Part shown: in pieces, positions 45,033-54,787 of the stretch | Numbering within the stretch: position 1 is the first letter of the stretch | How the letters are laid out: each line of letters starts with the position of its first letter | Assembly (NCBI RefSeq): GCF_001975985.1 | Contig: NZ_MTQF01000001.1 | Location: 1-64,000 of the forward strand | Direction of reading: 5' to 3' | DNA length: 64,000 bases | From: [Flexibacter] sp. ATCC 35103 | Lineage (GTDB): Bacteria; Bacteroidota; Bacteroidia; Flavobacteriales; Flavobacteriaceae | Translations under genes and position numbers: made by a program | The notes under the pieces: generated by a model | The model's input: only the letters and a program-made list of their open reading frames with translations | Database searches by the model: none | Told to the model about the DNA's origin: nothing

Positions 45033-47051
45033 TTATTCCCTATTATTTTGAGCAATGAAATTATAAATTTCGGTCTGGGCACGTCTTGGGATCTCTGTAT
45101 CTAAAATTTCCAATTCGTTAATTCCTTCGCTATTTATACTTCTCCGTTTTGTATTGTCTTCCAGTTGTAATTCAATAATCTTATTTATTTCGGCAATATT
45201 TCTTTGATCATATATCGGAAAAGCAACTTCTATTCTTCGGTTTAAATTTCGACTTAACATATCCGCAGATGATAGATATACTTTTTCATCGCCATTATTG
45301 GCAAATTTGTATATTCTCGAATGTTCTAAAAACATATCTACGATGCGATAAATTTCGATGTTTTCAGTTATATTTTTAATTCCCGGTAATAAGGTGCAAA
45401 TTCCACGTACGATCATGACCACATCAACACCAGCTTTACTTGCTTCAATAAGTTTATCAATAATATCCTTTTCGTCGACTCCGTTTACTTTCAAAAAGAT
45501 ATACGCTTCTTTACCGTCTTTTTTGTTTTTTATTTCGTCATCTATTAATTCTATTAATTTTTCCTTCATATTAAAACCTGCTGCCAGAATATGTTTTGGA
45601 CCTTCGGTTTTCTTCTTGCTTTTTAAGAATGTAAAGACTTTCTTTAAATCATCAGTATATCTTTTTTCAGAAGTAAAAAATCCAAAATCAGAATAAATGT
45701 TTGCCGTACTTTCATTAAAATTTCCTGTAGACAGATAATTGTAATGTTTCTTGTTTCCGTACTTATCTTTCATTATCACCATTGCAACTTTGGCATGAAC
45801 CTTTAGATTCGGCATACTTTGAATAATTTTTATGCCGGCATTTTTCATTTCTTTAGACCAGAATAAATTATTATATTCATCAAAGCGCGCTTTAACCTCT
45901 ACAAAAACAGTTACTTTTTTACCATTTTTTGCAGCACTTATCAACGCATTTGCAATCAGTGATTCTGACGAAATACGGTATAAAGTAATTTTTATCTCGA
46001 GAACATTTCTATTAATTGCTGCCTGATTAAAAAACTGAAGTACATAATAATACGATTGATACGGAAAATGAAGCAATTGATTTTGTCTGTCAATAATTTC
46101 AAAAACCGACTTATTGCTTTCAAAAGGCAAATGTTGGAGACCAGGATAATTAGCTCCCTGAAGATTTGGTTTTACAGGATTTGGAAAACGGAATAAATCA
46201 TAAAAATTGTGATGACTTCCTCCTTTTATCATTTCATTGTTATGAAGACGGAACGCTTTTTTACATACCGAAATTGTTTCGGCATCCATATTATAATCAT
46301 ATAAAAATCGTGTCGAGGAACCTCGTTTTCGTTCTTCGATTTTGGCTTCGATCTTTGCGATTAAATCTCCTGAGTTTTCATCTTCTATCAGATAATTTTC
46401 GTCTCTGTTTAGTTTTATAGCATTGCAGGAAACTACTTTTCCGGTTGGGAATATCAGAGATAAACATTTTTTTATAATAGTATCTATCGAAATAATATAC
46501 TGTGTATCTCCCAGACTTTGCAATTTTTTATATCGATCCAATTTATCCGACGGAATATTCAAATAAGCATAATGATAATTGCCTGCCGAATCTTTTAGCT
46601 TTACTAAAAAGTATAAACTTCGATTGTTTAAGAAATAAGTTTTCGGAAGGTTAACCGATATATAAATTACCTGAATATAAGACAAAATAATACTTTTAAA
46701 ATAATATTCGATCTCGTGCAAATGCTCTTCTAAAAGTTCTTGATTTTCATAATAAACAATATTATTTGCGGCTAATTCCGGTACTATCGAATAATTCCAG
46801 ATTGACCCGAATCTATTTTGCTGAAGATTAATTTCAGTTAAAATCTTATCTAGTAAAGCTGCATTTTTCTTTGAATTTTTGATCAGCAATTTTCTGATTT
46901 TAACTCTGAAAAATTCATCCAGATTAGACGAATGAATCGCTAAAAACTTGATTCGTTCGTATAATGCATTATTAACATCATTTGCTTCATCCAAAATACA
47001 GTTATTGAAAGATAGCCAGGATATTTCTGAAGGTATAAGGTAGTTTTGCAC
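45033..47051 (-). CDS. ppk1: Polyphosphate kinase 1, 672 aa
   Basis: Makes polyphosphate from ATP; membrane-associated in many bacteria. The N domain starts NYLIPSEISWLSFNNCILDEA and ISFNEFF-type FRVKIRKL. The catalytic H419 is in LKVHAKVAMV and the second conserved His, H577, in FLEHSRIYKF. R389 in VEVKARFDE binds phosphate. RNLNRRIEVAFPI near the end completes the PPK1 pattern. The length is normal. Single gene. Confidence 0.92.
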   Translation of the reverse strand: MQNYLIPSEISWLSFNNCILDEANDVNNALYERIKFLAIHSSNLDEFFRVKIRKLLIKNSKKNAALLDKILTEINLQQNRFGSIWNYSIVPELAANNIVYYENQELLEEHLHEIEYYFKSIILSYIQVIYISVNLPKTYFLNNRSLYFLVKLKDSAGNYHYAYLNIPSDKLDRYKKLQSLGDTQYIISIDTIIKKCLSLIFPTGKVVSCNAIKLNRDENYLIEDENSGDLIAKIEAKIEERKRGSSTRFLYDYNMDAETISVCKKAFRLHNNEMIKGGSHHNFYDLFRFPNPVKPNLQGANYPGLQHLPFESNKSVFEIIDRQNQLLHFPYQSYYYVLQFFNQAAINRNVLEIKITLYRISSESLIANALISAAKNGKKVTVFVEVKARFDEYNNLFWSKEMKNAGIKIIQSMPNLKVHAKVAMVIMKDKYGNKKHYNYLSTGNFNESTANIYSDFGFFTSEKRYTDDLKKVFTFLKSKKKTEGPKHILAAGFNMKEKLIELIDDEIKNKKDGKEAYIFLKVNGVDEKDIIDKLIEASKAGVDVVMIVRGICTLLPGIKNITENIEIYRIVDMFLEHSRIYKFANNGDEKVYLSSADMLSRNLNRRIEVAFPIYDQRNIAEINKIIELQLEDNTKRRSINSEGINELEILDTEIPRRAQTEIYNFIAQNNRE

Positions 47052-47208
47052 GTTTATTAAGATACTATTATAAAAGAATAAATTGGTTGATACTTTATTG
47101 ATGTACCTGTAAATTTGAGAATTAAATATATCAAAACAGAATTAAACACAACCAGTTAACCATAATTTAATTTACTGGTAACATATTTTAGTCTTCCTGA
47201 TATCACGG
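47052..47208. other. Left part of the ppk1-lipoprotein gap
   Basis: About 160 bp, no gene seen. It should contain the ppk1 promoter. Confidence 0.35.
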
Positions 47209-47391
47209 TTATAACTTAGATCCAAACGCCATTATAACTGCGATAAATGCTTTATTCAACTCGTCGTTTTTACTGACTTCGCAAGCGACAAATAATCTTA
47301 ATCCTATTAACTTTTTGTTAACGGTATTATAATATCGTCCAGATAGTACGATTTCTCTTTTACAGTACTTATAACTAGTAAGAATTATAAT
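47209..47391 (-). pseudogene. Possible coding remnant, about 60 codons
   Basis: A minus-strand frame without ATG reads smoothly through 60 codons, with a protein-like stretch (KKLIGLRLFVACEVSK, NKAFIAVIMAFGSKL) to a normal stop. It is bounded upstream by an in-frame TGA. This could be the C-terminal end of a lost gene or chance. I do not recognise the family. Confidence 0.3.
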
Positions 47392-47477
47392 TCAAAAAAC
47401 AAAGTTACTAATGCTAATCAAGAATTTATCAAAATCAGTGCATTTAAATCTATTATAAACCCATTAAACCCAGAATT

Positions 47478-48779
47478 ATGAAAAAACAAAATCGAAAAAA
47501 GATTTTAAGTAAAGTCTTAATTATTGCATTAGCCGCAATTACATTCTCTTGTCAGGACACGACATTAGACGAAGCAGAAACTACCGCTGTGGTAAAAGAG
47601 CAAAAAAATTTCAAGAAAATGAGTTCAGCAGCAAGTTCTGATTTGGCCAGAAGATGGGCACCTATTCATTATAAAGATGTAGATGCCACAGGAACATATT
47701 CTGAAGGAGGAAAATCAGATTATCTTACGGCTATTAACTACGACAATGACTGGAATGGCGAAAACAACTGGAACAATCTTCCGGCTTTTGCCAATTCTTT
47801 AGCGGCACATTGTTATTATTCGATCGTAGAATCAAACACACATTGGTTCATTACTTATGCTTTTTTCTCTCCAAGAGACTGGACAGATAATCCGCTTTTA
47901 TATTCATTAGACCAACATGAAAATGATTTAGAAGGTGTATTAATGATTGTAGAAAAAAATGGTTCAACTTATGGAACTTTAAAAGGAGCGGTTACGGTAA
48001 GTCACTCTGATTTCTTTTCGTATGTACCCTCCGGAAGTTCTTTTGTAAGCGGATTGGAAAGTATTGACGGAACATTACAAATGAGAGATTTTAACGGCGA
48101 ATTGCATCCTGTTACGGCACAAGATTCTAAAGGACATAGTCTTAAAGCGTGGCCACAGCATGATATTGACGGAGACGGAATTATCTATTATCCATCTGCA
48201 AGCGGAGTGGCACAAATACCAGCTGACAATTATGATAATTATGTTGAGTACAAACTTGTTGATATTTTTGAAAGCGGCGGATTATGGGATCAGCGATTTA
48301 ATACGCAATTGTTTTCAAGTCCAGCCGGAGGATTTACAGGAAATGATTTTAAAACTGGCGGTGCAAACGCTCCGTGGGCATGGAATGATGGAAATGATGC
48401 TATCGTACAAGGTGGAGAATTTGCCACAGATCCTGCAAAACTAGCAGATAATTATTTTGATGGTGTAGGCAATCTTTCCCGCACTTATACCGACAATAAA
48501 TACAATGCTACCGCTGGAGGGATTGTAACACTTTATCAAAATTGCAATTATACGGGTTATGCAATTGCTTTGCCTGCTGGTAACTACACATTGGCTCAGC
48601 TAAAATCGTATGGTATTGCAAATGATGATTTGTCTTCTGTTCGATTAGAAAGCGGATACAAAATTACCATGTATCAAAACGATAATTATGGCGGAGAATC
48701 TGTTGTAATAACAGGAAACAATAGCTGTTTAGGAAGTTTTAATGACAAAGCCAGTTCAGTAAAAATTACTGCTCTGTAA
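47478..48779 (+). CDS. Lipoprotein: Vps62-like domain plus C-terminal beta/gamma-crystallin, 433 aa
   Basis: Lipoprotein signal with lipobox ITFSC (Cys about 25). The middle (about 55-330) contains LARRWAPIHYKDVD and a THWFITYAFFSPRDW segment, like Vps62/NPP1-type bacterial proteins. The C-terminal about 85 residues form a beta/gamma-crystallin repeat pair: GIVTLYQNCNYTGYAIALP and YKITMYQNDNYGGESVVIT, each with the Greek-key Y...GY/G pattern, which often binds calcium. It should sit on the cell surface or in the periplasm. Function unknown. Confidence 0.72.
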   Translation: MKKQNRKKILSKVLIIALAAITFSCQDTTLDEAETTAVVKEQKNFKKMSSAASSDLARRWAPIHYKDVDATGTYSEGGKSDYLTAINYDNDWNGENNWNNLPAFANSLAAHCYYSIVESNTHWFITYAFFSPRDWTDNPLLYSLDQHENDLEGVLMIVEKNGSTYGTLKGAVTVSHSDFFSYVPSGSSFVSGLESIDGTLQMRDFNGELHPVTAQDSKGHSLKAWPQHDIDGDGIIYYPSASGVAQIPADNYDNYVEYKLVDIFESGGLWDQRFNTQLFSSPAGGFTGNDFKTGGANAPWAWNDGNDAIVQGGEFATDPAKLADNYFDGVGNLSRTYTDNKYNATAGGIVTLYQNCNYTGYAIALPAGNYTLAQLKSYGIANDDLSSVRLESGYKITMYQNDNYGGESVVITGNNSCLGSFNDKASSVKITAL

Positions 48780-48880
48780 GTTTCCTTTTTATTTTGAATA
48801 TGCAAACGAAAATATAGAACTAAACTATATTATTGTTTGCATATCCTATTTTTATTCATAATGCAAATCAAGAACTGAAA

Positions 48881-48896
48881 TGTGCATAGCGGCACA
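48881..48896. repeat. TGTGC/GCACA palindrome
   Basis: tgtgcatagcggcaca, arms 48881-48885 and 48892-48896; a third member of the GTGCC palindrome family seen at 31460 and 31580. Here it lies downstream of kup. Confidence 0.5.
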
Positions 48897-48944
48897 AATT
48901 GCAAAATACTTTCGACTTTTGATTGACATTCATAACTGAAAAAT

Positions 48945-50909
48945 TCAATTATAAATTCTGGTCATTTTAAAATCTTCCGGAAGATGTAAAAGCATCGGGA
49001 ATTTTTCGACTTTTACAGAACTGGTATCGAGTCCAAAACCTTTTTCCTCAGACAAACTGAATTTCTTAAGTAAAAAATAACCATTCATAATTAGTTTTTC
49101 AGACCACGTAAAATCGTTGTCCATAGAGAGTATTTTTTTAGACAATACAAATTTGAAATCTCCCATTATATTATTGTTGTTTAGCGATAAGTAGCGGCTT
49201 GTTATGTCTACTTCTCTATTAACAACCATATCCCGAATCACTTCCTTAAACATTAGGTTCGTCTTCATAGGTTCCCTGAATCCAAGATAAAAGTCAATTC
49301 TATATAAATCATCCTTCATTATTTCGGTTACTTTATAGTCTCTTCTATAAGGTTTGTCAACGATATTTATGTGAATAAACCAATATATATCGGCTCGTTT
49401 AGGACGCATCTGCAGGATAGAATACATTACTTTTTGCTCTATATCACAGGTTCTTACAGCATTTGTCATGTAAACTAAATGTGTCGCATATTTAGGAATT
49501 GATTCATCGATGCTTAGTTCAGAAAGTACTTTTTTATATTCATCGATAGGAACATATTTCGTGTAATTCTTGCTAATTGACTTGGCTTTCCACCAGGTCG
49601 CCATTACTGCAATGAGTATTAAGGCTACAAATACCGCAACATAACCGCCGTGCATGAATTTATTTAAACTGGCAATTAAAAAGCTAAGTTCAATTACCAT
49701 ATAAATTGTTATAGATGCTGAAATAATATACCACGGAACTCTTCTCATTATCAAATAATAATTAAGCAGTAAAGTGGTCATAATCATACACAAAACAATT
49801 GCGAGTCCGTAAGCAGCTTCCATTTTTTGAGATTCCCTAAAATGAAGTACAATCATAATACAGCCCAGCATCATGAGCCAATTTATAGACGGAATATACA
49901 ATTGGCCTTTTTGTTCTGTAGGATATTTGATTTTTACTTTTGGCCAGAAATTAAGCTTAATCGCTTCGTTGATTAAAGTAAATGAACCGCTGATTAAGGC
50001 TTGTGAGGCAATTACTGCAGCCAGCGTAGCAATCACGATTCCGGCAGGTATAAACCATTCCGGCATCATTAAATAAAAAGGATTGGCATATTTTCCTCCA
50101 AGGCTAAATAACGTTTCTCCTTCATGCTGAATCAAATATGCTGCTTGCCCGAAGTAATTGAGAAGTAACGCACTTTTAACGAAAAGCCAGCTTATCCTAA
50201 TGTTTTTTCTGCCGCAATGTCCCATGTCTGAATATAAAGCTTCGGCTCCGGTTGTACACAGGAAAACAAAACCTAAAACATAAAACCCTTCCGGATGAAT
50301 GCTTAATAAATGATACGCATAATAAGGATTTACAGCTTTTAGAACATCTGGATGATGGGTAATTTGCATGACTCCTAATATTGCGAGCATACCAAACCAT
50401 ACCAGCATTACCGGCGCAAAAAATTTCCCGACTAATTTTGTTCCAAACTGCTGAATGGCGAAAAGAGTTACTAAGATGGCAATAATTATGGGTACCGTAT
50501 CAATTTTAGGATATAATGTTCTCATTCCCTCAATTGCTGATGAAACGGACATTGGCGGTGTTATAATTCCATCTGCAAGTAATGCGCTCCCGCCAATAAT
50601 AGCCGGAACAATTAACCATTTTACTTTTGTACGCCTTACTAAAGCATAAAGAGCAAAAATGCCCCCTTCCCCATTATTATCTGCACTTAACGTAATAAAA
50701 ATATATTTTATAGTAGCTTGCAAAGTCAATGTCCAAAGTACCGCCGATACTCCACCCAAAACTACATTTTTATCAATATTATGAATTCCAATTATGGCTT
50801 TCATTACATACAAAGGCGAAGTACCAATATCTCCGTAAATTATTCCTAATGCTATAAATAAACCACCCAGCGTTAATTTACTGTGTAACTCGTTATGTTT
50901 TCTGCTCAT
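48945..50909 (-). CDS. kup: KUP-family potassium transporter, 654 aa
   Basis: Inner-membrane K+/H+ symporter. The signature GGLFIALGIIYGDIGTSPLYVMKAI opens the protein; about twelve membrane segments follow in residues 15-460, then a cytosolic C-terminal domain of about 190 residues. The length and pattern are those of Kup/TrkD. Single gene; several hairpins lie upstream. Confidence 0.92.
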   Translation of the reverse strand: MSRKHNELHSKLTLGGLFIALGIIYGDIGTSPLYVMKAIIGIHNIDKNVVLGGVSAVLWTLTLQATIKYIFITLSADNNGEGGIFALYALVRRTKVKWLIVPAIIGGSALLADGIITPPMSVSSAIEGMRTLYPKIDTVPIIIAILVTLFAIQQFGTKLVGKFFAPVMLVWFGMLAILGVMQITHHPDVLKAVNPYYAYHLLSIHPEGFYVLGFVFLCTTGAEALYSDMGHCGRKNIRISWLFVKSALLLNYFGQAAYLIQHEGETLFSLGGKYANPFYLMMPEWFIPAGIVIATLAAVIASQALISGSFTLINEAIKLNFWPKVKIKYPTEQKGQLYIPSINWLMMLGCIMIVLHFRESQKMEAAYGLAIVLCMIMTTLLLNYYLIMRRVPWYIISASITIYMVIELSFLIASLNKFMHGGYVAVFVALILIAVMATWWKAKSISKNYTKYVPIDEYKKVLSELSIDESIPKYATHLVYMTNAVRTCDIEQKVMYSILQMRPKRADIYWFIHINIVDKPYRRDYKVTEIMKDDLYRIDFYLGFREPMKTNLMFKEVIRDMVVNREVDITSRYLSLNNNNIMGDFKFVLSKKILSMDNDFTWSEKLIMNGYFLLKKFSLSEEKGFGLDTSSVKVEKFPMLLHLPEDFKMTRIYN

Positions 50910-51024
50910 AAATTTAAAATATTTCGCTCTTCAAAGAATCTTTTCTTATTTGTAAATACACTGTCTACTGTATAAATATACTCAGAATTATCCTGATTTT
51001 TCTTCAGAGTACTATTATCGCGTA

Positions 51025-51069
51025 AAAAAATCCATCATCTCTACAAATTATTGTAAAAGATGATGGATC
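51025..51069 (-). terminator. Hairpin terminator upstream of kup
   Basis: Perfect arms atccatcatct (51031-51041) and agatgatggat (51059-51069). On the minus strand it is followed by seven T, so it would stop transcription arriving from the PRC-barrel gene. Confidence 0.7.
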
Positions 51070-51165
51070 ACTCAATATTGTTTTTATTCTACTCCTTCGT
51101 CTAAAGCGCGTATAAATTTATTACAGCATTTAGCTTTTACTATTTTGTGCTACAATAAAATAAAA

Positions 51166-51196
51166 AATCCCATTTCTTACGAAATGGGATTTTTTA
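51166..51196. terminator. Bidirectional terminator
   Basis: Perfect 11-bp arms aatcccatttc (51166-51176) and gaaatgggatt (51181-51191), flanked by A and T tracts. It is the same hairpin family as 4021, 21557 and 54720. Confidence 0.8.
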
Positions 51197-51298
51197 TTTA
51201 TTTATAAGTAGATAAACCTAAAAAAAGGCAATTTAGACATCTGGTAGCGTTACCCCTACTTTTCTTTATGTTGTCTATAAAATATCTGATAAAAAATA

Positions 51299-51811
51299 CT
51301 ATTTGTTATCAAATTCCCTGCGGTTGTAAAAAGAGTCATCATCACTATAATACACAGAGTCAGGATCATTTTCAGGATAATAAGACTTCATTACTCTTCT
51401 TTCGTATTCCCTGTTAAAATTTTGCTGCGCATTATATCTGCTGGTGTTTCTAAAAGTATCGTATCCTATATTGTTAGCCATAACAATTTTTGTGTCTTTA
51501 TTTATACTAACAGATCCAATTGGTATGATAACATGACTGTCTCCGTCTTTATAAACAAATTCTCTTCCGTTGTCGCTCGCTATAGCATCGTGAACCTCAT
51601 TACGACTGTCCTCGATTAATGCTTTATCAGCTTTTACATCCAGATATACAACACGCTTCATATCTTTATTAACCCAAAGATTATCAATTGTGCCTATAGT
51701 ACGGTTGTCAGCATCTACTATTTTCCAACCTCGAACGTCAGAATAGTTTGAAGCAATTTTATAATCAGAAAGTTCGTCTAATTTGTATAAGTTTCTATCT
51801 TTATTTTCCAT
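51299..51811 (-). CDS. PRC-barrel domain protein, 170 aa
   Basis: Photosynthetic-reaction-centre-type barrel: GWKIVDADNRTIGTIDNLWVN and VVYLDVKADKALIE in residues 28-75, followed by VIIPIGSVSINKDTKIV. The last about 40 residues are polar and Tyr/Asn/Asp-rich. Such stand-alone PRC-barrel proteins in Bacteroidota are linked to stress or envelope functions but have no defined activity. The 55-residue membrane protein lies just upstream on the same strand. Confidence 0.78.
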   Translation of the reverse strand: MENKDRNLYKLDELSDYKIASNYSDVRGWKIVDADNRTIGTIDNLWVNKDMKRVVYLDVKADKALIEDSRNEVHDAIASDNGREFVYKDGDSHVIIPIGSVSINKDTKIVMANNIGYDTFRNTSRYNAQQNFNREYERRVMKSYYPENDPDSVYYSDDDSFYNRREFDNK

Positions 51812-51943
51812 AATTTTTATTTTTGCATTATAAATTATTTTCCATTTATCCGGCTGCAGGAAACTTTTGCTTTTATGTCTTCTCTAATGTTATAACAATT
51901 AAATAGGTGACGAAAGAGTATTTTTATTCCTGCTATCTCCTGA

Positions 51944-52111
51944 TTAATTTGTCGTATTGTCTGTACTTGTAGTGTTTTCAATTTCTACATTGTTTTGACT
52001 TTGCGTTTCGTTATCTCTTAAAAAGATATAATATACAAGTGCTGAGATCAACAGGACTGCAACAATCCATGGCCAAACCGGCTTTTTTTTCTCAATTTTA
52101 ATTTCTGCCAT
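51944..52111 (-). CDS. Small single-pass membrane protein, 55 aa
   Basis: ATG at 52111, TAA at 51944-51946. The protein opens MAEIKIEKKKPVWPW, has one clear transmembrane helix (PWIVAVLLISALVYYIF, residues 14-30) and an acidic, Asn/Thr-rich tail. It lies 132 bp upstream of the PRC-barrel gene on the same strand, an arrangement seen repeatedly in flavobacteria, so the two may work together. Function unknown. Confidence 0.75.
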   Translation of the reverse strand: MAEIKIEKKKPVWPWIVAVLLISALVYYIFLRDNETQSQNNVEIENTTSTDNTTN

Positions 52112-52442
52112 AACTTATGTTTTTTGATTTATATAATAGTTTTAATGTATTATTAAAGATACAAATGCGATGAGTTTAGAAAGTATTTAATTTCATCAGG
52201 ATGTTACACAATTCCCAGTATATTAATCTGATACCTAAATTTTATCAATGCAATATCAAGAGAAAACATCGCTATTAAAATGGGTAATGAGAACATCTGA
52301 TTAGGGTCTTTTTAATATTTAAATTAGGGAAACCCAAAATATGAAGATAAAATTTCTATTTTATTATTAGTAAAAAGCTTATGTTTGTTTTAAATAAAAT
52401 CCAAAAATAACCAGATATTTACCTTTTATACCACAAAATAAG
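52112..52442. other. 331-bp gene-free gap
   Basis: AT-rich control region between divergent genes. A weak repeat (attaggg...attaggg at about 52303-52328) is visible; no gene seen. Confidence 0.35.
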
Positions 52443-53222
52443 ATGATCGTTTTTATTTATCAAATTGTAACAAAACCTTTAACTTCAAAAATAATTCCTA
52501 ATGAAATCTGTCCTTCCTGCAGTAAAAATGACAGCATAGAATTAACCTTATACATGAGATATATTGCTATGGGAATCCCGATTTTTGGGATGGGAAGACG
52601 AACTGGTGTTATTTGTACCAGCTGTGGCAGTGTTCTTAAAAATCCTGATAGCTCTATTTTTGCAAGAAAAAAATACTCAGATACTGTAGCTGCAGCTGTA
52701 AAAGAAATTCGGGCCAATCATAAAAGAACTTTATGGCAATTAGTTTATCCGTGGTCAATCTGGTTTGTTATTCCTGTTCTTATTTTAATTCTATTGGTAA
52801 TAAGTTCAATTAATAAAAAAGCGACTAACGAAAAAGCTAAGGAATATGCTGAAATATTAATGCATCCGCAGCCAGGTGATATTTATAAAGCAACCTGGTA
52901 CGAAAATAATTTATCTACCGGAGTGCTGATTAAGTTAATACGTATTGATGGAGATACATTATTTATAGCAAAAACCAAAAAAAATATCCAGATGAGTTTT
53001 GCTGAAAAAGATTGGAATACTCTCACAGAAGATCCGGCAGCATTTGAGACTAAAGAATATAAAATAAAGAAATTTTCATTATTAAAAGAAACTAATTTCG
53101 GCAACTTTTTTATGTACAATGCTGATGCAAATAAAAAAGATTATCCAGTATTTTTAGGCTCTGTACTTAATAGCAAATCCGAAATGGATCTGGGTTTTGA
53201 AACTATAGAACGTAAAAAATAA
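52443..53222 (+). CDS. Membrane protein with N-terminal zinc ribbon, 259 aa
   Basis: C-P-S-C at residues 24-27 and CTSCG at 58-62 form a likely zinc ribbon spanning a hydrophobic loop (RYIAMGIPIFGMGRRTG). One or two membrane segments follow (about 99-122, LVYPWSIWFVIPVLILILLVI). The rest is a soluble beta-rich domain. I do not recognise a named family. Single gene. Confidence 0.65.
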   Translation: MIVFIYQIVTKPLTSKIIPNEICPSCSKNDSIELTLYMRYIAMGIPIFGMGRRTGVICTSCGSVLKNPDSSIFARKKYSDTVAAAVKEIRANHKRTLWQLVYPWSIWFVIPVLILILLVISSINKKATNEKAKEYAEILMHPQPGDIYKATWYENNLSTGVLIKLIRIDGDTLFIAKTKKNIQMSFAEKDWNTLTEDPAAFETKEYKIKKFSLLKETNFGNFFMYNADANKKDYPVFLGSVLNSKSEMDLGFETIERKK

Positions 53223-53241
53223 AAACACTATTTAAGGTAAT

Positions 53242-53272
53242 AATTCCTGATGTTCGTAGCACATCAGGAATT
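53242..53272 (+). terminator. Hairpin after the zinc-ribbon gene
   Basis: Perfect 11-bp arms aattcctgatg (53242-53252) and catcaggaatt (53262-53272). Only a short T-rich stretch follows, so termination is probable but not strong. Confidence 0.6.
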
Positions 53273-53897
53273 TACTTCTACCTGTTTCTATGAAAATTTG
53301 CTCAACACAAGCTGTACAATTTAGTATTTTGTTACATATTTAATACCGCAATCTTTTAGATAACACCTGTTTTCTGCCTTCGCTTTGCATTACAACCGTT
53401 TTATACTAAGCAAATAGCGGTTACTTTTTCAATTCCTCCAATTCCAACGACTTAAAACAGAATACTTTATTTTCTTAAATTAAAAGCTATCTCTGATTAA
53501 AGTGTCTTAAACTTGTTCTATATTTTTAAATGAAATGAATTATATTCTCAAATAATTCTTAATCATCTAGTTCTAAAGTATTCTAATTACAAATCCGAAA
53601 AAAAAAATAAAGATTGATCAATATTGGAAAAATATTTATCGATACTTACTAAAAAACAATCCTAAACAAGTAAACCGGATATTTACGTACCTAAAATCGT
53701 ACTTTTTTACTCCCCATCCTAATAGTAATTAATCAACTTTGCAGTAATAGATTACAAAAATTTTGTTTTTTATTTTCGTATCGATTCATTCTGATTTTTA
53801 AAATCAGGAAAAGTCTTTCGTCTTTATCTAATACTATTTTCACGATCTATTATTTACTAACCATTAATTATTTTAATAACCACAAAAACTTTTAAAA
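53273..53897. other. About 625-bp gene-free stretch
   Basis: AT-rich and without a plausible frame on either strand. It contains the promoter of the PL14-like lipoprotein gene at its right end. No repeat or structured element recognised. Confidence 0.35.
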
Positions 53898-54692
53898 ATG
53901 AAAAAATTTCTAAAATTAACAAGTTTACTATTTATTACAGCAGTAGTGTTTAATTCCTGCGAAAGGGAACAAGATTTAAATGCGCCACAAAGCGTTAACA
54001 AAGACGAACTAAAAATCGTTAACAACGACGTGGCAAAAAGTACAAACAAAGATGCCTCTGCTAATGCAGCTTTAGCCGGTGGCGGTGTCGGAGCCAGAAC
54101 GATCACATTAAAAACCAACACATTAACTTGTCCGGGTGGTTTGTGTACATCATTTGGTGTTTATTCAGAAGGTGTTTACACGGTTTGGTTCCAGATGAAA
54201 TTTAATTCCGGATTTTACTGGAGCAGAGGCGGTAAATGCGGATATGGAATTTTAATTGGTGACCAGAACACCGGTGGCGATCCAGGATGGGATGGCAATG
54301 GCGGTAGTGCCAGATTTATGTGGTATTGCCCAAATGGATCAAATACTGCCAAAGGAAGCGGTGCTTATCTTCAACCGTACGTTTATTACAAAGATCAACC
54401 GGGACAATATGGCAATGATTTTGGAAAAAAATACTTCATCCAGGAAGGAGTTACTTATAACTGCCAGATATCTGTTAAGTTAAATACCGGATCAAATACA
54501 AACGGATATGTCAAATATTATGTAAATGGTACCGAGATACTGAATCAAACAATTCGTTGGGTAACTAATGATGCTAAACGAAATGTAAATGCAGTAAGCC
54601 TTCACACGTTCCGTGGAGGTAGTCAGGATTACTGGACAGCTCCTGTAACGAGTTCTATTTATTATGCCAGTGCATCCTGGGATGCCCAATAA
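53898..54692 (+). CDS. Lipoprotein with PL14-like (alginate-lyase-type) domain, 264 aa
   Basis: Lipoprotein signal (VVFNSCE). From about residue 70 on it follows the polysaccharide lyase 14-like jelly-roll pattern: VYTVWFQMKFNSGFYWSRGG, GKCGYGILIGDQNTGG, GSARFMWYCPNGS, YVYYKDQPGQYG and ISVKLNTGS, ending ASASWDAQ. Such enzymes cleave uronic-acid polymers, but non-enzymatic relatives exist; the catalytic residues cannot be assigned with certainty. No carbohydrate-uptake genes are adjacent. It would be attached to the cell surface or periplasm. Confidence 0.62.
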   Translation: MKKFLKLTSLLFITAVVFNSCEREQDLNAPQSVNKDELKIVNNDVAKSTNKDASANAALAGGGVGARTITLKTNTLTCPGGLCTSFGVYSEGVYTVWFQMKFNSGFYWSRGGKCGYGILIGDQNTGGDPGWDGNGGSARFMWYCPNGSNTAKGSGAYLQPYVYYKDQPGQYGNDFGKKYFIQEGVTYNCQISVKLNTGSNTNGYVKYYVNGTEILNQTIRWVTNDAKRNVNAVSLHTFRGGSQDYWTAPVTSSIYYASASWDAQ

Positions 54693-54717
54693 TATATTAG
54701 TTTAAACTATAATAGAT

Positions 54718-54750
54718 AAAAGCCCATTTTCTAAGAAATGGGCTTTTTTT
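54718..54750. terminator. Bidirectional terminator
   Basis: Arms aagcccattt (54720-54729) and aaatgggctt (54736-54745), A-tract before and T-tract after. Serves the lipoprotein gene and the convergent SnoaL-like gene. Confidence 0.82.
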
Positions 54751-54787
54751 ATGCCTTTTTTTAAGGTATCAAATATTATTTTCTGCC

